Shown in pieces: positions 21,641 through 34,657 of a DNA stretch of 64,000 nucleotides. The position numbers and the translations under genes are program-made. The notes under the pieces were generated by a model that had not been told where the DNA came from, made no database searches, and saw only the letters and a program-made list of their open reading frames with translations. The stretch's first letter is position 1; every line of letters starts with the position of its first letter. Source of the stretch: Cinnamomum chago (Eukaryota > Streptophyta > Magnoliopsida > Laurales > Lauraceae); contig CP142451.1 in the NCBI GenBank assembly GCA_038049695.1, positions 6,446,001 to 6,510,000 of the forward strand, given 5' to 3'.

Positions 21641-22925
21641 GATAATTAGAAATGCATTTAAGTGGCCCCACAACCTGGACCATTTATTCACCCTATGCAT
21701 CTCTTTGCTGGAAAAGATTTTTCTACCATTGGTCACATCAGTAGTCAGCCATTTCTATCATACATTATCCTTTTTTTTCGATAAAAGAGAAAGCTAGACG
21801 TGGGGTCCATTCCGTGCTCCATAATGCAAGGGAAAAGACAGGGGAAATCATTAAAGTAGGAGACAGAACCTTATCGTTAGAATAAAAAATATTAAAATAT
21901 GATTATAAATGGACCGCTTCATTTTAGGTGGTAACATAGGCCCGTTCCATTCTGAAAAAGGAATCTATTCCTATACATAGCTACGGTTGTAGATTTTGAT
22001 AGTGTTGGTGAGAGGGTGTTTGATTTTTATTTTTTTTTCTTTTTTAATGAAACAGTGTTTATGCAAAAAAAAAAAAAAAAAAAGTTAAAAATTTGTATCC
22101 GGGAGGAAAAGGAAGAAGGAAATGTACTTTATACCACAAATGGTTAAAAATAAAGATCAAAGATAAAATTGAAAAATAAAGTATTAAATAATCTTTCATT
22201 TTATTAAAATAGAGGAAGATGGAAACTGAAGGCCTAAGGAATAGCTAGTTACTAGTTTTCCATTCATTTTCCTTCGATTCTATTTTCATCGAAGGGAAAG
22301 CTATTTAATACTCGTTTTTTAAAAATGAACTTAAGATTTTTTTTATTTTTAACACCTATTGGCATAAATCTTTTACATTCGATTTCTATATATTTTAATG
22401 TAAACAAATAGGACCTTAAGCATTTTGGATAGAAAGGTATTTAGTGATGGAAGTCCTGCGCAATCAAAATATGTAAGATTTGGACCAAATGGAAAACAAA
22501 TAATTCAAAAATCCCATAGTTTTTTTAAGAAAGCTCTTCTTTCTTGAAGAGTCTCTATTTAATTGACCGATTCTCTTCATCAGAGTTGGAATGAGAATCT
22601 TTAATACCACAATTTGAATGAGTTGCATCTCATTGAGATATTATCACTAGGAAATATTATTTGTTGGCCCCATGCAAGGGCGAACTCAGGTGGAAGGGTG
22701 TGGGGGCTGAAAACAATTAAAAACTGATAATTAATATGTATTTTTTATATATATATTTGGCCCTTCTCCCAATATTTCATTTACATAAAATCCTTCAAAC
22801 TTTGAATTTCCTGGGTTAGCCTTTGGCACCAGCCCCCATGCTTAGGCATGTAGGGTCACTAGACATCCAACACAAAGGCCCTGCAGAAAACTTTGATGGC
22901 AGTAATTTTGCAACTATTCAACAAT
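21641..22925 (+). repeat. Repeat family B, copy 2
   Basis: Starts AATTAGAAATGCATTTAAG and matches copy 1 across most of its length, about 90% by eye. It retains the 330-base internal segment (22410-22730, GATGGAAGTCCTG...GGGGGCTGAAAAC) that copy 1 lacks and copy 4 (35.8-36.6 kb) keeps. It shows the empty site of the hAT MITE. No coding sequence. Confidence 0.85.
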
Positions 22926-23906
22926 TTGGTGATGGTATAGCATTGGTGACAGTCGTCATCCTTACATAAGAATGACACCACTGATCATAATCTCCAACTG
23001 ATGCAACTTTGTCTTAGCATAAAGCACATTGGCACTAGGACCCATAAAATGAACGGTCACGATCGCCGGAAAATCTTAAACAATATCTGAGTGACACCTA
23101 TAATATATTCTGTTGGGCAATCCAAGGTGTGAACCTTTACTTATATCATATGGCTGTAGATTGCTTTGTATTCTTCTTTATTTCTGGGTGGTTGAGCTTG
23201 CCTTGACATTTTGTTTCCCATTTTTGTTAGGCAAACAGGATCTGTTGTGGCATCTAAATCAGATTCAGCACACCATTTGCAAACCCTAGCTAAACATATT
23301 ACACATCCCTAAGAAACTGTCTGTCACATGTCCCCGGCACTTGAATCTCAATCCAATAAATTGCTACAAATCAGTGTGAAAACTAAAAACCTATTCAAAT
23401 ATGGTACAAGTTAGGTATCTTAGCATAAAAAATTGACCATTGTATCGAATCTGACTGCTTTGTCAAGTGGATTGGAAGAGCAGTAGCTTTTTTTTATATC
23501 TTTTCTTTCATGAAACTTTTCCTCTATATCTCTCTCACTATTACTGGCACCTTCGAGGCATTCACCCCGTCTACCACTCTTTTAAGGTAGAGGTAATGCA
23601 TCATTTCCTCCTTACCAAATTTATTTTCATTTTTCTTCTTTTGTTGTTGTTGTTTTATTTTTTCTTTTTTTTTTCTATTTTTATGTACTATGCTGTGGAT
23701 ATGCAAAGGCGTTTGGCAAAATGCCAGTGAGATTTGATGGCGTCTATTTCCGTTGGACTTTTTTTCTTGTTGCATGTACTTTGGGTCGGACCTGGTACAA
23801 TCATAAGAGGGTCAGATTGATAGCCCAACTTTCACCTAACATCTAGACCCAAGCCTTGCACTCGCAGCATTCACACCATGACCACCAATGGAAACAAGGA
23901 GAGCAA

Positions 23907-23958
<52 letters not shown>

Positions 23959-26900
23959 CAGGAAAATAAATAATGGAGGTTTCCGTTTAGAATTTGCTAA
24001 AATTTGTGTAGAAATTGTCAAACATCACATATAAGTATGTCATATATAAGTATGATTACATACTTATAGAATAATAAAGAATAATAAATTAACTTAATGC
24101 AAAATGCAATAAGTTAATATGATGATATTTTGTTCTACAATAATAAAATCTATCAATATTCAAATATATTAATCTTGTGTTTAATTTGCATACATCCAAA
24201 CACTCCCTTAGGGAAAAAAAAGAAGAAAAGAACCCGGAGCCCATTTTATTTAAGTATGATTAAAATATATAAGTTTTCCAAATTGCAATTCTTAAGAATG
24301 CTAATTTAGAAACCATTATACATCTCTTGACTTGATGTTATTCTGGTTTTGTTTTGAAAGTGTTCTTTTTTAACTTCGCATAGTTGACTTTAGATTTATA
24401 TTTTTCCATTTATATCTTTATTATTCTTGCTCTCTTTTATGTATTGTAATCATATATTTTAAAGAAATCAATTAATGGTAGGCCCACAATAACTGAGAAT
24501 GAATTTTGAGTAGATCCAACACTTCAAGAAATTACTTTGAGTGGTTTGAATTTATTTTTTCTTTTTTCCTTTTTTTTTTTTGGAGACACGTGTGTAATAC
24601 AATTTCCTCGAAAGGGTCTTTTTTTTTTTTTTTTGGAAAATGACAAAAGCAATTGATTTGTAGGAACATAGATATGTCATATATGATGCAGATGTTATAA
24701 TAATTTCCCATTAAAATGTCATTGGTTTCTTACTCGTGCTTAGCACGGGTATGTTTTGATATATGAAAGGGACTATTTTTAATTGCCAATTGATTTTGAC
24801 CACTCAACTTTCAATTTTCGAAACGGATTTCAATTGAAATCAGGCATTTGATTACCATTTAACGGCAGGTCGTCGGTGTAGGGAGGTGCTCGTGTTTGGT
24901 TAGCAAGCTCAAACAAGAGGAGAGAAGAGATGAGGTCTAGGAGAATTGGGGATTAAGGTTGGGATGGAAGGATAAGATCTATGGCATGGCAAAATCACTG
25001 AAAAACTCATATTTTTGCAGGAAAATTCATCTTCTTCCCGGACGTCCTGATATGAAATATTAATGGAAAAACTTAAGCCTTATTTTGAAATCTAGGGCTT
25101 TTTTCTGTCTTGATTTGAAATCTATAAAAAACTTGAGCCCTATTTAGAAAATTTCCCTTGATTTTATATTGAGAGGCCAAACTATCATCCGTGTTAGCCC
25201 GACCCATTAACCCGGTTCCAACTTGAAACTAGGCTAACCTATCATTTATAGCCTGACACAAAAATCATGCCTACGCGTATCTTATTATAGCCCGAAACCT
25301 GGACTCATGCTTGAGGAGCCCACTTACATAACCCACTCACTGATCACTTGGAAACCATATTTGACAGGGACTCACATCTCTACATCAAGGAACTTAGGCC
25401 AGGGCTCGTCAGATTAGTTAGATCCATCATCCACCGTTGATGAAGGCAAGTAATTTTACTATGATTCCCTAGTAGTTAGAGTTTCTAATTCTTTGCCTCT
25501 AATATGATATATCTAAGGATTTGTTATGTTGCATCGTAATTTATGCTTGGATGCGTGGTGAGAGGGCCCGATCCTTGCATCTTATAATTGTAGGATATTT
25601 GTTTATTATTGATTTGGTTAGAAGATAATAATTTTTTAATCAACCCCAATTAATGGTCTAAGCTACAATCAAACTTGTTGGACTTGATATTACCCCCTAT
25701 GATCATAACTTTGTGAAATGAACTATCACTGAGAAATACGTTCCTTGAGCTATTTGAAATTACATTCTAAGGCTGGAACTCTGTACATTAATATATTAGT
25801 AGATCAAAACCGAACATTATAGAACTTTGAAAAATATACACCATTGACCACTAAGGCATCCTCTAAAGTATGGACAACGCACCGTGGGGACGTACCCCTT
25901 TATGCGAAAATTACTAGACTGCAGCTAGCTCCCTTTAGTTTTGATTTGGTTTGGTTACCAGTAACGCCGGCTTCGTGCCAGTTATTTGTAATTATAAAAT
26001 GATTGTACCTGGCGGGTACTTTTTCGCTTGGTCAATTTTGGCAAGCATACTTTGTTAATTTAGTTTGTCGAGGAGGTGCCTTATCTTAGTTTTAATTCTG
26101 GGTATTTGCTCTATTATTTTGATAACATTCCATCTAATCTGTTTGTTATTTTGATTATCTCAATTATTACCTTAGTTTCGCATAACCCTGAAATTTTAGC
26201 TTAAAATATGCTTACAGGCAGAGACATGAGCAACACACCACTTTATTTTATTAGATAGTAGACTTTAGAAAACAATTATTTTGTGGATCATTTGAATTCA
26301 TAGTTCATATATAAGACATTATGAGATTGTCATATTGTTTATGGTTGGTTTATTTAGCATGCAATGACATTATTGGGTTATTATTTCTTTTATGTGACAT
26401 AATTTAATTAACACATGCAGTGGGAACGTTGCATCATGATATTTGAGGGTCCCAAGGCTCTCAGATCTCGGGGCGTGACAGATGGTTAGATGAGTGTCTT
26501 GGTGGATAATTAAATAGCTTGATTTAGCGAGACTTCTAGCCAAACAAGGAAGTCAATTCCACTTGTAATTATTATAGCATGGAAATAGCAACATGACGAT
26601 GACAAGGTTTGTGGGATTTAGGAAATCATATTTTACTTACTGGACGTCCCATTCTCCTTATGGGGAGGAAACATCTCACGCCCAGCCATATCTCCTATTC
26701 CCTCATTTCTTCTCTTGCCTTTTTATTTTCTCCATTAGGTTTTTTTATTTTGGTATCCTTGGGCCATGTCCAAAGACTAGTTTTGAAGGGGAATTATTAT
26801 GAAGGAGAAGTTGTAAAGATGCAATTTTTAATGACAAACCAAGAAGTTTCTTTGCAATGGTAGGGCTAATTCTCTTGATTAGAGCGATGGATGAAGATAA

Positions 26901-27732
26901 ATGATTGCCTTTTATTTGTCCAGTAGTTCTAACTTTCTCTTCGTGCCCTAAGCAAATCTACATTCTTAATTTCGGAAAATAAAAATTGATATTTGACTAT
27001 CCATGCTTAGGTTTGATATGCCATGCCTAAGATTTAGATCTTTTGATTGTTTATGGTTACTTTTGATGGATGGTGCTTAGATGATTTTATGCTTTTATAA
27101 GGTGAAGGAAGTCTTAGATTTTGGATTTTATAATTAAAAAGAGATTTTAAAAGTTAAAATCTCTAAATAAAAAACACTAATTTATCTTTGGTTTGAAGTA
27201 AAAATTGGAACACGTTAAGATTACTTGATAAGTAATTAGTGAATGCTTATTGGATTCCTATGCCCTATGCACTTTCATTAATTGGTAGTTTTTATCTTTC
27301 CTTTTATTTTCAAATTCATTCAAAAAATTTCTTAATTATTAGTTAGTCGGTTTCCTTATTTTAGAAGTTTCTTTAAGTAACTCCACTTTTTCTTATAGGC
27401 AGCCGTGCACTTGCGGTAATTAGTATCTTAAATATCACGATTTATTTATTTTAGATTTATTTTTTGTCCACTAACATGGCGAAGAAATACATAAATTTAA
27501 ATATATTTTCATTTATTTATTTATTGCCCTGGCTTAGCATGATGAATCTAACGTCATCCAACCTAGATTGAAAGTAAAAATTGGGCCCTCAATCCAACGC
27601 CATCCAACCTAGTTTGCAAGTAAAAATTGGGGCCAAGTTAAGGGGTTGGAATTTAGAGGATTCATGAATCGAGAATTTCTAAATTCTTAAACATGTGGCT
27701 TTCTTTAATCCTGATTTGTATTTGGGCATCTA
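22926..27732. other. Intergenic, AT-rich, no gene seen
   Basis: No domain-bearing frame on either strand. Noted: (TAA)n at 23907-23957; T-rich tracts at 23636-23680, 24558-24585 and 24620-24637; a sequence CTCGGGGCGTGACA ending at 26480 that looks like an LTR 3' end but has no matching start; and a small imperfect duplication at 27540-27640 around CATCCAACCTAG. Confidence 0.6.
23907..23957. repeat. (TAA)n microsatellite
   Basis: About 16-17 uninterrupted AAT/TAA units. Confidence 0.95.
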
Positions 27733-28025
27733 GACCGTGTTCTTTATTAGAATTTCTAACAATAATTTGTCATGTTGGGATTTTTAGACGTGATGTGACA
27801 TCTTATCTCTAGGCATTTACAAATGTCATGTTACTTCTCAAGCATTTCAAAATTCTTCCACCTAAAATGTGTCAAATGATATTTAAAATTTCAGGAATTC
27901 TAATCCCTTTTGCTTTTTGGTGGAATGTTTGGATACATAAGGGAACATTCAGGAATTCCACTATGTTGAGAATTTCAAAATTCTCAGGACAAAGAGTCTG
28001 TAAATTCAAGTAAAGAAACAAGCCC
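27733..28025. mobile_element. MITE family 2, copy 1
   Basis: The left end GACCGTGTTCTTTATTAGAA and the inverted right end (read as GGGCTTGTTTCTTTACTTGA) form imperfect 20-bp terminal inverted repeats. The interior is AT-rich with many AGAATTTC/GAAATTCT motifs. The ends match the element at 42993-43357 in the opposite orientation. The target duplication is not clean. The class is probably PIF/Harbinger- or hAT-like and remains unassigned. Confidence 0.6.
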
Positions 28026-28326
28026 TTGAAAGTTCCATGAAAGATGTTAGAATTCTAAAAATCTCAAGGGTCATTTGAGGCTTCTTAAGTGGTTGAAATT
28101 CTATCATTTTAATAAATAAACATGACATTTGCGTTCGATTGCCTAACACATCATGTCATAGAATTTTCGACATACCAAGTTCTCCTCAGAAATCCAAATA
28201 AAAATCACAGGGTTGAGCAAGCATTTAAGATTTACTTCAAACTTTATATATACTTTCTTCCAATTGAATGACTGTTGAGTAGATGTACTCCTCAAATTAT
28301 GCTTTTGTCCGATTGGCATGGCCCCA

Positions 28327-29688
28327 TGATGAGAGCCGAAAAGATACATTTTAGGCCCCTTAATGAGGACTTGGTTATACCGTCGAAAGAGATTAATTAG
28401 CTTAACTATGTTATTTTATTGTTTGTAGGTATTACAAATGCAAAGAGCAAAATTCAGAGCTAAAATGGAAGAAATCCCACAAAGCATGACAAACCGGAGT
28501 TGCAAGTAAGAAAGCTGCCAAATATGGGAAGAGACTCAAATAAAAAAAGCAAACCAAGAGTCCAAACATGCCTTGGATGTCCAACATGAGTCTCACTCAC
28601 CCCATAGCATGCCAACATGGAAGGTCTTCTAATTGCACCATTATTCTCGGAATTTTTAGAGGCAGCAATTTGAAATGGTCATAACTTTCAACTCCAGTGT
28701 CAGATTCGTGAAATCTACATACCGTTGGAAAGCTCTTTTCGAGTAGATATCTGTGGAGTCCAAGATTGTTTAAATCGAAGCTATATCGAGGGAGATATGA
28801 CCTCGCGAAATTCGCTGTGATGACCAGTGGGCCCGGACCCGACGGGAATCCATCTCATACACGAATTAAAGACCTTTTTCACCCCAAAACTTATAAATAA
28901 GAGTACAAACTCATTTTTGGGGATATTCAGATCTGGAGAGAAGTTTTGGAGGCTTTCTTGGAGCTTGGGAAGAGCATCAATGGGGATTTCGTCAAGACTT
29001 CTTCGTCAATCGTCTTCCATGAGTAACTAAATCTCCATATTAGGGTTGTGATGAAACTTTAGTTTTGTGTTTATGGAAATGTATGAGTTCTATGGTTCTA
29101 TTTTAAATGCTTTGATTATATGACATTGATTTAATCCATTGATTGGATTCGTTTATTAATGCAATATCTCTCTTGGTGTTTTATTCTTGTAGTTTGGAAT
29201 ACCAAGTCATATAATATGATGCTTGAATGAATGTGTTTGTTAGATCTAGGATAATCTAAGCCATAGAGATAGGTTATGCCCCGATTTGCATCCGCATCCC
29301 TTATTTGGTGACTCTGTGAAGGTTTGTAACCAGAACGAGTCTGGAAAGCATTGACAGTGAAATCCTAGACCTATATTTGCCATTGCACAAAGCTACGGTG
29401 GATTCATACCCTAAGACTTTTCTCTAATTGGATCAAAAACTTGTATTTCAATTTGTTAATTTAGAAATTGCAAACCAATCAACCAATTACTTCGCTTTCT
29501 AACTAATAGAATTAGTTTAATAATCAGAACTTTGTCTTCTACTAGAATTAGTTTAGGAATTTAGGAAATAACACAACTTAGCCTTTTTGTCCCAGTGGAT
29601 ACGATACTCGGTTAACATCTTTGCTTTTACAAGTAGAGATAATAGCGGAGAATAATTTATAATTGCAACCCTGTTCTAGGATTGGTCA
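28327..29688 (+). mobile_element. Solo LTR of an Athila-type retrotransposon
   Basis: A 1362-base LTR, TGATGAGAGCC...GGATTGGTCA, is flanked by the perfect 5-bp duplication CCCCA at 28322-28326 and 29689-29693. It is the same family as the LTR at 57498-58853 (minus strand), by eye more than 90% identical. No internal domain is present, so it arose by recombination between two LTRs. The target is a family A repeat: the flanks join as TTGGCATGGCCCCA|CTTGC, matching intact sequence at 41.0 and 46.5 kb. Confidence 0.95.
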
Positions 29689-29693
29689 CCCCA

Positions 29694-31700
29694 CTTGCAA
29701 GTAAAGTAAGAGGATGCTTCTCTCTCGACCAAATAAAAAAGATGTCCCACGCACCTTTGACCCCTTCCATACAATGGTCGTTCAAATTCAATTTTGTGGT
29801 TTCAAGATGTCTCGCACGTCCTGGTTCTTTTAAGCCTTTAGTTTCCAAGCCACATCGTTTTGACCCGTATAACTAAGAAGGAACATAAGCAATAGGCCTA
29901 TGCCCACCGTTGGCCATAATAAAATATAATTAAAAATGTAAATAGAAATATTTAAATAAGTTATAAATAAATATTAACATATAATTCATAATAAAAATAT
30001 AATTAGAATTTAGAAAATTTTACAGAAAAAACCCTCATAGATGGGCGCTATACAGGTAAGCGCCCAGTAAATTCTAATAAACAAAAGGAGTCCCTTAGGC
30101 TCCTTCCGTCGAACAGGCCATTTTTCCTTTGCCTATCGACCATCCATGCATTCCCCTATTCCCTTTCCCCTTGTTGTTGTCGACACCCCCTCCCCCCTAT
30201 TCCCTTTCCCCTTGTTGTCGACACCCCCTCCCCCCTCCCCGATGGTGGTTCCAGGTAGCTTTTGGTGCCATTTTTTCAAAGGTGGTTCACATGGAGGTAC
30301 GTCTCTCTCTCTCTCTCTCTCTCTCTCTGTTATGATGGGTTGTGGGCTCTGAGATATGGGTTCTTCTCTCTCTATTATGATGGGTTGGGGGCTCTGAGAT
30401 ATGGGTTCTTCTTATTTTTGCTGTTTTGATTTTGATGTCCTTGACCTTTTTGAGGGGTTGCGCTATGTTTTGTATTCTCTTCGTTTGATGATGGACTGTT
30501 TATTCTTACTTTTTCAATTTTAGCTAGTTACAATAACAACATCAATTTAGGGTTTAGGTTATGTAAGTGGATCTCAGGACTACTATTTTCTAGTTGGGTT
30601 TTGCAATACTTTCTGGAATCGTGAATCGTGTTATGTTTTGTGGGTTTTGTGATATACACAGCGAAATGGGGTTATTCTTATTTTACGTATTTTAACCTCA
30701 TTGTTTCCAAGGAATCGTGTTATGGCTTTGGCCTTTTGAATAAATTATAGGATTTGGGTTGTTCTAGTTTTGGCTGCTTGGATCTTCTCTGCATTTTATG
30801 AATCATGTTATTTTTGTGGGCTTTATTGTTTTGTTGAGTTCCCTCTTTCTTATTTTTTTGGCTTCTAGGCAAAGAACATCATTGTAACTCTCTCACAATT
30901 GTATGTAGGTGGTGGTGGGATATATGTTGTGGGCATGTTGATTTTAGATCATTGAGATTTGCACCTCATGTTTTAGGGTAACTAATGCAATATAAAAGGC
31001 GATGAATGTGTGTACCAATCTCTTAATGGAGTCTAACCACCACTGTGTTGGAGCAATCCAAGTACTTCAAAAAAGAGAGTTCGCGAGAGCACAATTGCAG
31101 GAAAGAGACAAAACATAATAAAGAGAAAAAGCAGACTTGCGTGGGATATAAGACGGTTTTGCATGAGGGTGGTTATCGACCATGTCACAAAACGACAAGA
31201 AAAAGGCAGAAAAGCAACGGGATTTCCTTTTCTGTTTAAAAGAGTTTACTAGGTTTATTCTTGTGAAGCACCCTTCTTTGGGGTTTTTTCCTGTAAATTC
31301 TACTAAAATTTAACTTCAAAAATCAAAGTTAGAAAGGAAAAAATAAGTTAAATTATCTAATACATGATATTGTAAGAATGACTCAATTACATAGAATAAC
31401 AAGTCAAAGAAAATGAAAAAGTTAGAGAATAATCATGAATAATCTAACATGTAATGAAGAAGGAAACATATAAAAGAATAATTAATCTGAATAGTTGATG
31501 GCACAAAGAGTGAGTTTATTTATAAAAAAAATGTTCATGCTTGGAAGACTATATGTATAACTTGGTCCAACATCTTAAACTTAACTGTATTTCATTGCTT
31601 CTTTGATTCTGCATAATAATTATTTAGATAAATTAGTAAATGTAAATGATAATAATTTTTCTTGATAAATATGGAAACTCATGAAAGAAGTTATAGGGAT
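29694..31700. other. Intergenic, no convincing gene
   Basis: Contains a short GGGCGCT...AGCGCCC hairpin at 30043-30068, a near-perfect duplication in the pyrimidine-rich stretch 30152-30235, (CT)n at 30302-30329, and a second short duplication (GATGGGTTG...GATATGGGTTCTTCT) at 30335-30412. The 30.1-31.2 kb part has a leader-plus-intron look (ATGGAG|GTACGT near 30297) and an ATG-less frame at 31045-31239 rich in Lys. I recognise no product. Confidence 0.5.
30302..30329. repeat. (CT)n microsatellite
   Basis: About 14 CT units following GTACGT. Confidence 0.9.
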
Positions 31701-31739
31701 CTGTTAGATTTTAGAAAAATATTAAAGCAAAGAGTAGAG

Positions 31740-32460
31740 ATTTTAGGACCTTGATTATTTCTCTTTAATTTTTAAAAAATATTAATTTAAAAAAAATTTG
31801 GTTTTAACTTGAAAACGACATTTGCGTCATTACCAAATATTTAAAGGGTCATTTGATGATAGGAAGGAGATATTGGGCTTGAGAGCAACATAGGTTTTGA
31901 ACGGTTGAGATTGACCAGCTTAAAGGTGACAGATACCAATTGCATGTTGAAGGGCTGAGATGTAAAGGATCACTAGAAAGGACAATTAGTTCCTACATGC
32001 GAACCACATGTAAAGCTCCCCTCTGCGAGGGCCCACTAGGGGCCACCTTTGATCCCATATGCAGCTAATTTCACACTCTCATCCAATATGCATGATTTAG
32101 CACCATACCCGATTTCATACTCTATGGCCTATTCACAGCCGTTGGATCAAACTTCAAAAAATTATATGGTTAAAAGACCATTAAAATTTAAGGGTCTTAA
32201 AAGCAAGGGCTAGAATAATTTGAGGCTACTGAGCTTTTGCTTTACAACCCATGACCTTTCTATCTCTCCCACTCTCTTCCATAGGAATCCATTCAAGCGG
32301 GCCCTACGGTATGGGCCACGGTATGCCATTTGCTTGTAGATGAAGATCTTTAAAAAAAAAATCATCTTTAGATATCTTTCAAAAAATAAAAAATAGTTTT
32401 TCAAAAAATTAAAAAGGATTATTTTTCCACCATAGAACATGTGGTGTCACTACAAGATAT
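31740..32460 (+). repeat. Family A tail joined to family B segment (copy 3)
   Basis: 31740-31870 matches the family A end (TTAACTTGAAAACGAC, CATTTGCGTCATTACCAAAT). 31900-32460 matches 44318-44690 and the matching part of family B (GGTTGAGATTGACCAGCTTA, TTGAAGGGCTGAGATGTAAA). The adjacent order A then B recurs in parts elsewhere, which suggests that A and B may be parts of one larger element. Confidence 0.7.
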
Positions 32461-32879
32461 GATTTTTTCTCCCATTGGGCCACAATATATTTTTTATTCC
32501 ACCAAAGAACATGATTTTTAGTTTTCCTTTTCTTGGCAAGGTTTTTTTTTTTTTTTTTTTTAAATCTTTCTTGTTTAAGGGCGAGGAGGACTCTTGTAAT
32601 TAAGGTTTTATTATATATTATGGAATCTTTAAATGATTTCATCTTTCTCCTAAAGATTGAAGAAATTGTACAGTGGATTGAATAAACACAGACATTAATT
32701 CATTATGATCATCAAGAACTAGAAGAGATCAACTGCCTTTTCCCCTGTTTTGGAGTGAATTTTTCTTTTTTTTTTTCCTTTCTTGTTTTGGTATGCAACC
32801 AAGGAGCGCCTGACTGCAACCGATCGCTGTAGGTGAGATTTTATGCTTAGTTGAAGATTTTGAAGTTTTGGTTTTGATA

Positions 32880-34160
32880 GGGCAGCAATTTAACAATAAC
32901 AAAAAGGAAAACAAATGAAAGAAAAGCCAGAAGTTCTCACATCATAATAAGTAATGACATAAACTGTATCCACGATTGAGATGATCATCGTTAAGAAAAG
33001 CCAAAAGCTCTCAACATTAATTCATGATGACCATCGATGAGAGATCCGTCTTTCTCCTTATTTTGGAGTAGAATTCTCTCTGTTTTTTATTTTGCCTAAG
33101 TAAGGACTTGGGACCATTAGAAGCTCCAACTATGAGGAAGGGAGATAGATGCGAGATGTATAACCAGCTAGGCAACCCCTCTGATATGGGTGAATTTTTT
33201 CTGTTTAATCCAAGATTTTGAAGTTTTGAGTTGTCATAGGGCAACTTAAGAGGGTAAACTAGGATTGAAGAAAAAAAAATACAAATCTTAATCATTTCAA
33301 AAGTAAAGTATGAGTTCTCACAATTTAACAATAACAAAAGGAAAACAAACGAAAGAAAAAGCAGAAGTTCTCACATCATAACAAGTAATGACATAATTTG
33401 TATCCACGATTGAGATCATAAGCATACCTGATGCTTGGCAGTCGGAAGATTGAACAAGATAAAGACTAGAGATTCTTCAGCTGATGGGTGGTGATTTCCT
33501 GATCTTGTGTTGTGCGTTATACAAGGACACTCATACTGCTCATATAGCTAGAGGTCAACGCAAGTCTTGGGTCAAGGGCTGTCTATACTTTATGCTTCTA
33601 ATTGTCTTGAGATGTATGCATCACTACAAAGGGCAATTTGCTCCAACGAGCTAGCTGCGTGTGCAGCTCAGCGCTCTATGAGGGCCACTTTGCCCATATT
33701 TGATCAGTGCATCTCCCTTCAAATTCTTATCCCCAATAATCTGCCACCGTACCTGGACTTAATGCCCGAGGTGCCCTTGCTTACCACCGTTGGATTACAA
33801 TTTTTAAAATTGTACGGTTAAAAGGCTATTGAAACTTAAGGGTATTAAATCGAGGGCCCGGAATGATCTAATGGAGCTGATTTTTGCACCACCTTTATCC
33901 GGAAAGAAACCTTTCCATCTATCCATTCTAAAAAATTAGAAATACATTCAAATGGGCCCCACATGTGTGGGCCCTATATCTACGGTGTGCCATGCCCTTG
34001 TGGGTGAAGATTTTTCTACCAAAGGTCATGTACTGCGGCCAATTACATGATACATTACCCTTTTTCTAAAAAGAAAGAAAGTAGAAGTGGGGTCCACTCA
34101 GTACTCCATAATGCAAGGGAAAAGGCAGGGAAAGTCATTAAAGTACGAGAAACGGTGAGT
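32880..34160 (+). repeat. Repeat family B, copy 4
   Basis: 33188-34150 aligns with 19375-20310 at about 85-90%. A partial extra unit at 32880-33000 repeats the AACAATAACAAAAAGG...CCACGATTGAGATGAT part. It contains no Tat insertion and so serves as the empty site for the 19.33-kb boundary. No coding capacity seen. Confidence 0.85.
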
Positions 34161-34298
34161 CTAAACTCTAAATAAAAAGGGTGTATGTATTATATATAGG
34201 CACTCTACGTACCCACCCCATCCTATGTGGTTATTAACCATCTATTTTTTCTTCGGTTTGCGCACCGGACAAGGAAAGACCATGTGTGTGTTTTTGTT

Positions 34299-34380
34299 TT
34301 TTTCCCCTCTTCTGCCTCGTGAATAGCACCCAGAAAGAGTTTTTCCCCTCTTCTGCCTCGTGAATAGCACCAAGAAAGAG
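34299..34380. repeat. Tandem duplication, 41 bp x 2
   Basis: The unit containing CCCCTCTTCTGCCTCGTGAA and then TAGCACC[CA]AGAAAGAG occurs twice with one difference. Confidence 0.9.
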
Positions 34381-34466
34381 AGAGGGAGGTTCTGAACGCG
34401 CATGTGCTGCTGTAACATTTTACCTCGGGAGTCGCGTCAAGAGAAAACTCAGTTAAAAGCCTAAGA

Positions 34467-34582
34467 ACCCCGGGGTTTTTACCCTGACCGGACCCAGGGT
34501 CCCTGGGATCCGTTGGATCCGTTCTCTGGGATCCAACGGATACCAGGGACCCTGGGGTCCGGTCGGGTATAAACCCCAGGGT
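34467..34582. repeat. GC-rich foldback (hairpin), about 54-bp arms
   Basis: The left arm starts ACCCCGGGGTTTTTACCC and ends CGTTGGATCC. The right arm is its reverse complement with three substitutions and two 1-base indels, separated by about 8 bases (GTTCTCTG). This is a strong hairpin in AT-rich surroundings. No clear target duplication, so foldback element or MITE status is not proved. Confidence 0.9.
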
Positions 34583-34657
34583 GCGTAGCAGGGCTCAAAC
34601 TCAGGTAGGACAGGTGGACCCGAACCATGACCAACTTGGCAGGTTCTGAGCCCAGCA

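Noticed and set aside
26455..26480. LTR 3' end (CTCGGGGCGTGACA) with a following primer site
   Set aside because: No matching LTR start upstream, and GATGGTTAGATGAG is a poor match to a primer-binding site. Too weak to call an element.
31045..31239. Lys-rich 64-codon exon
   Set aside because: No ATG, no homology recognised and composition alone is not evidence. The possible upstream leader is equally unproved.
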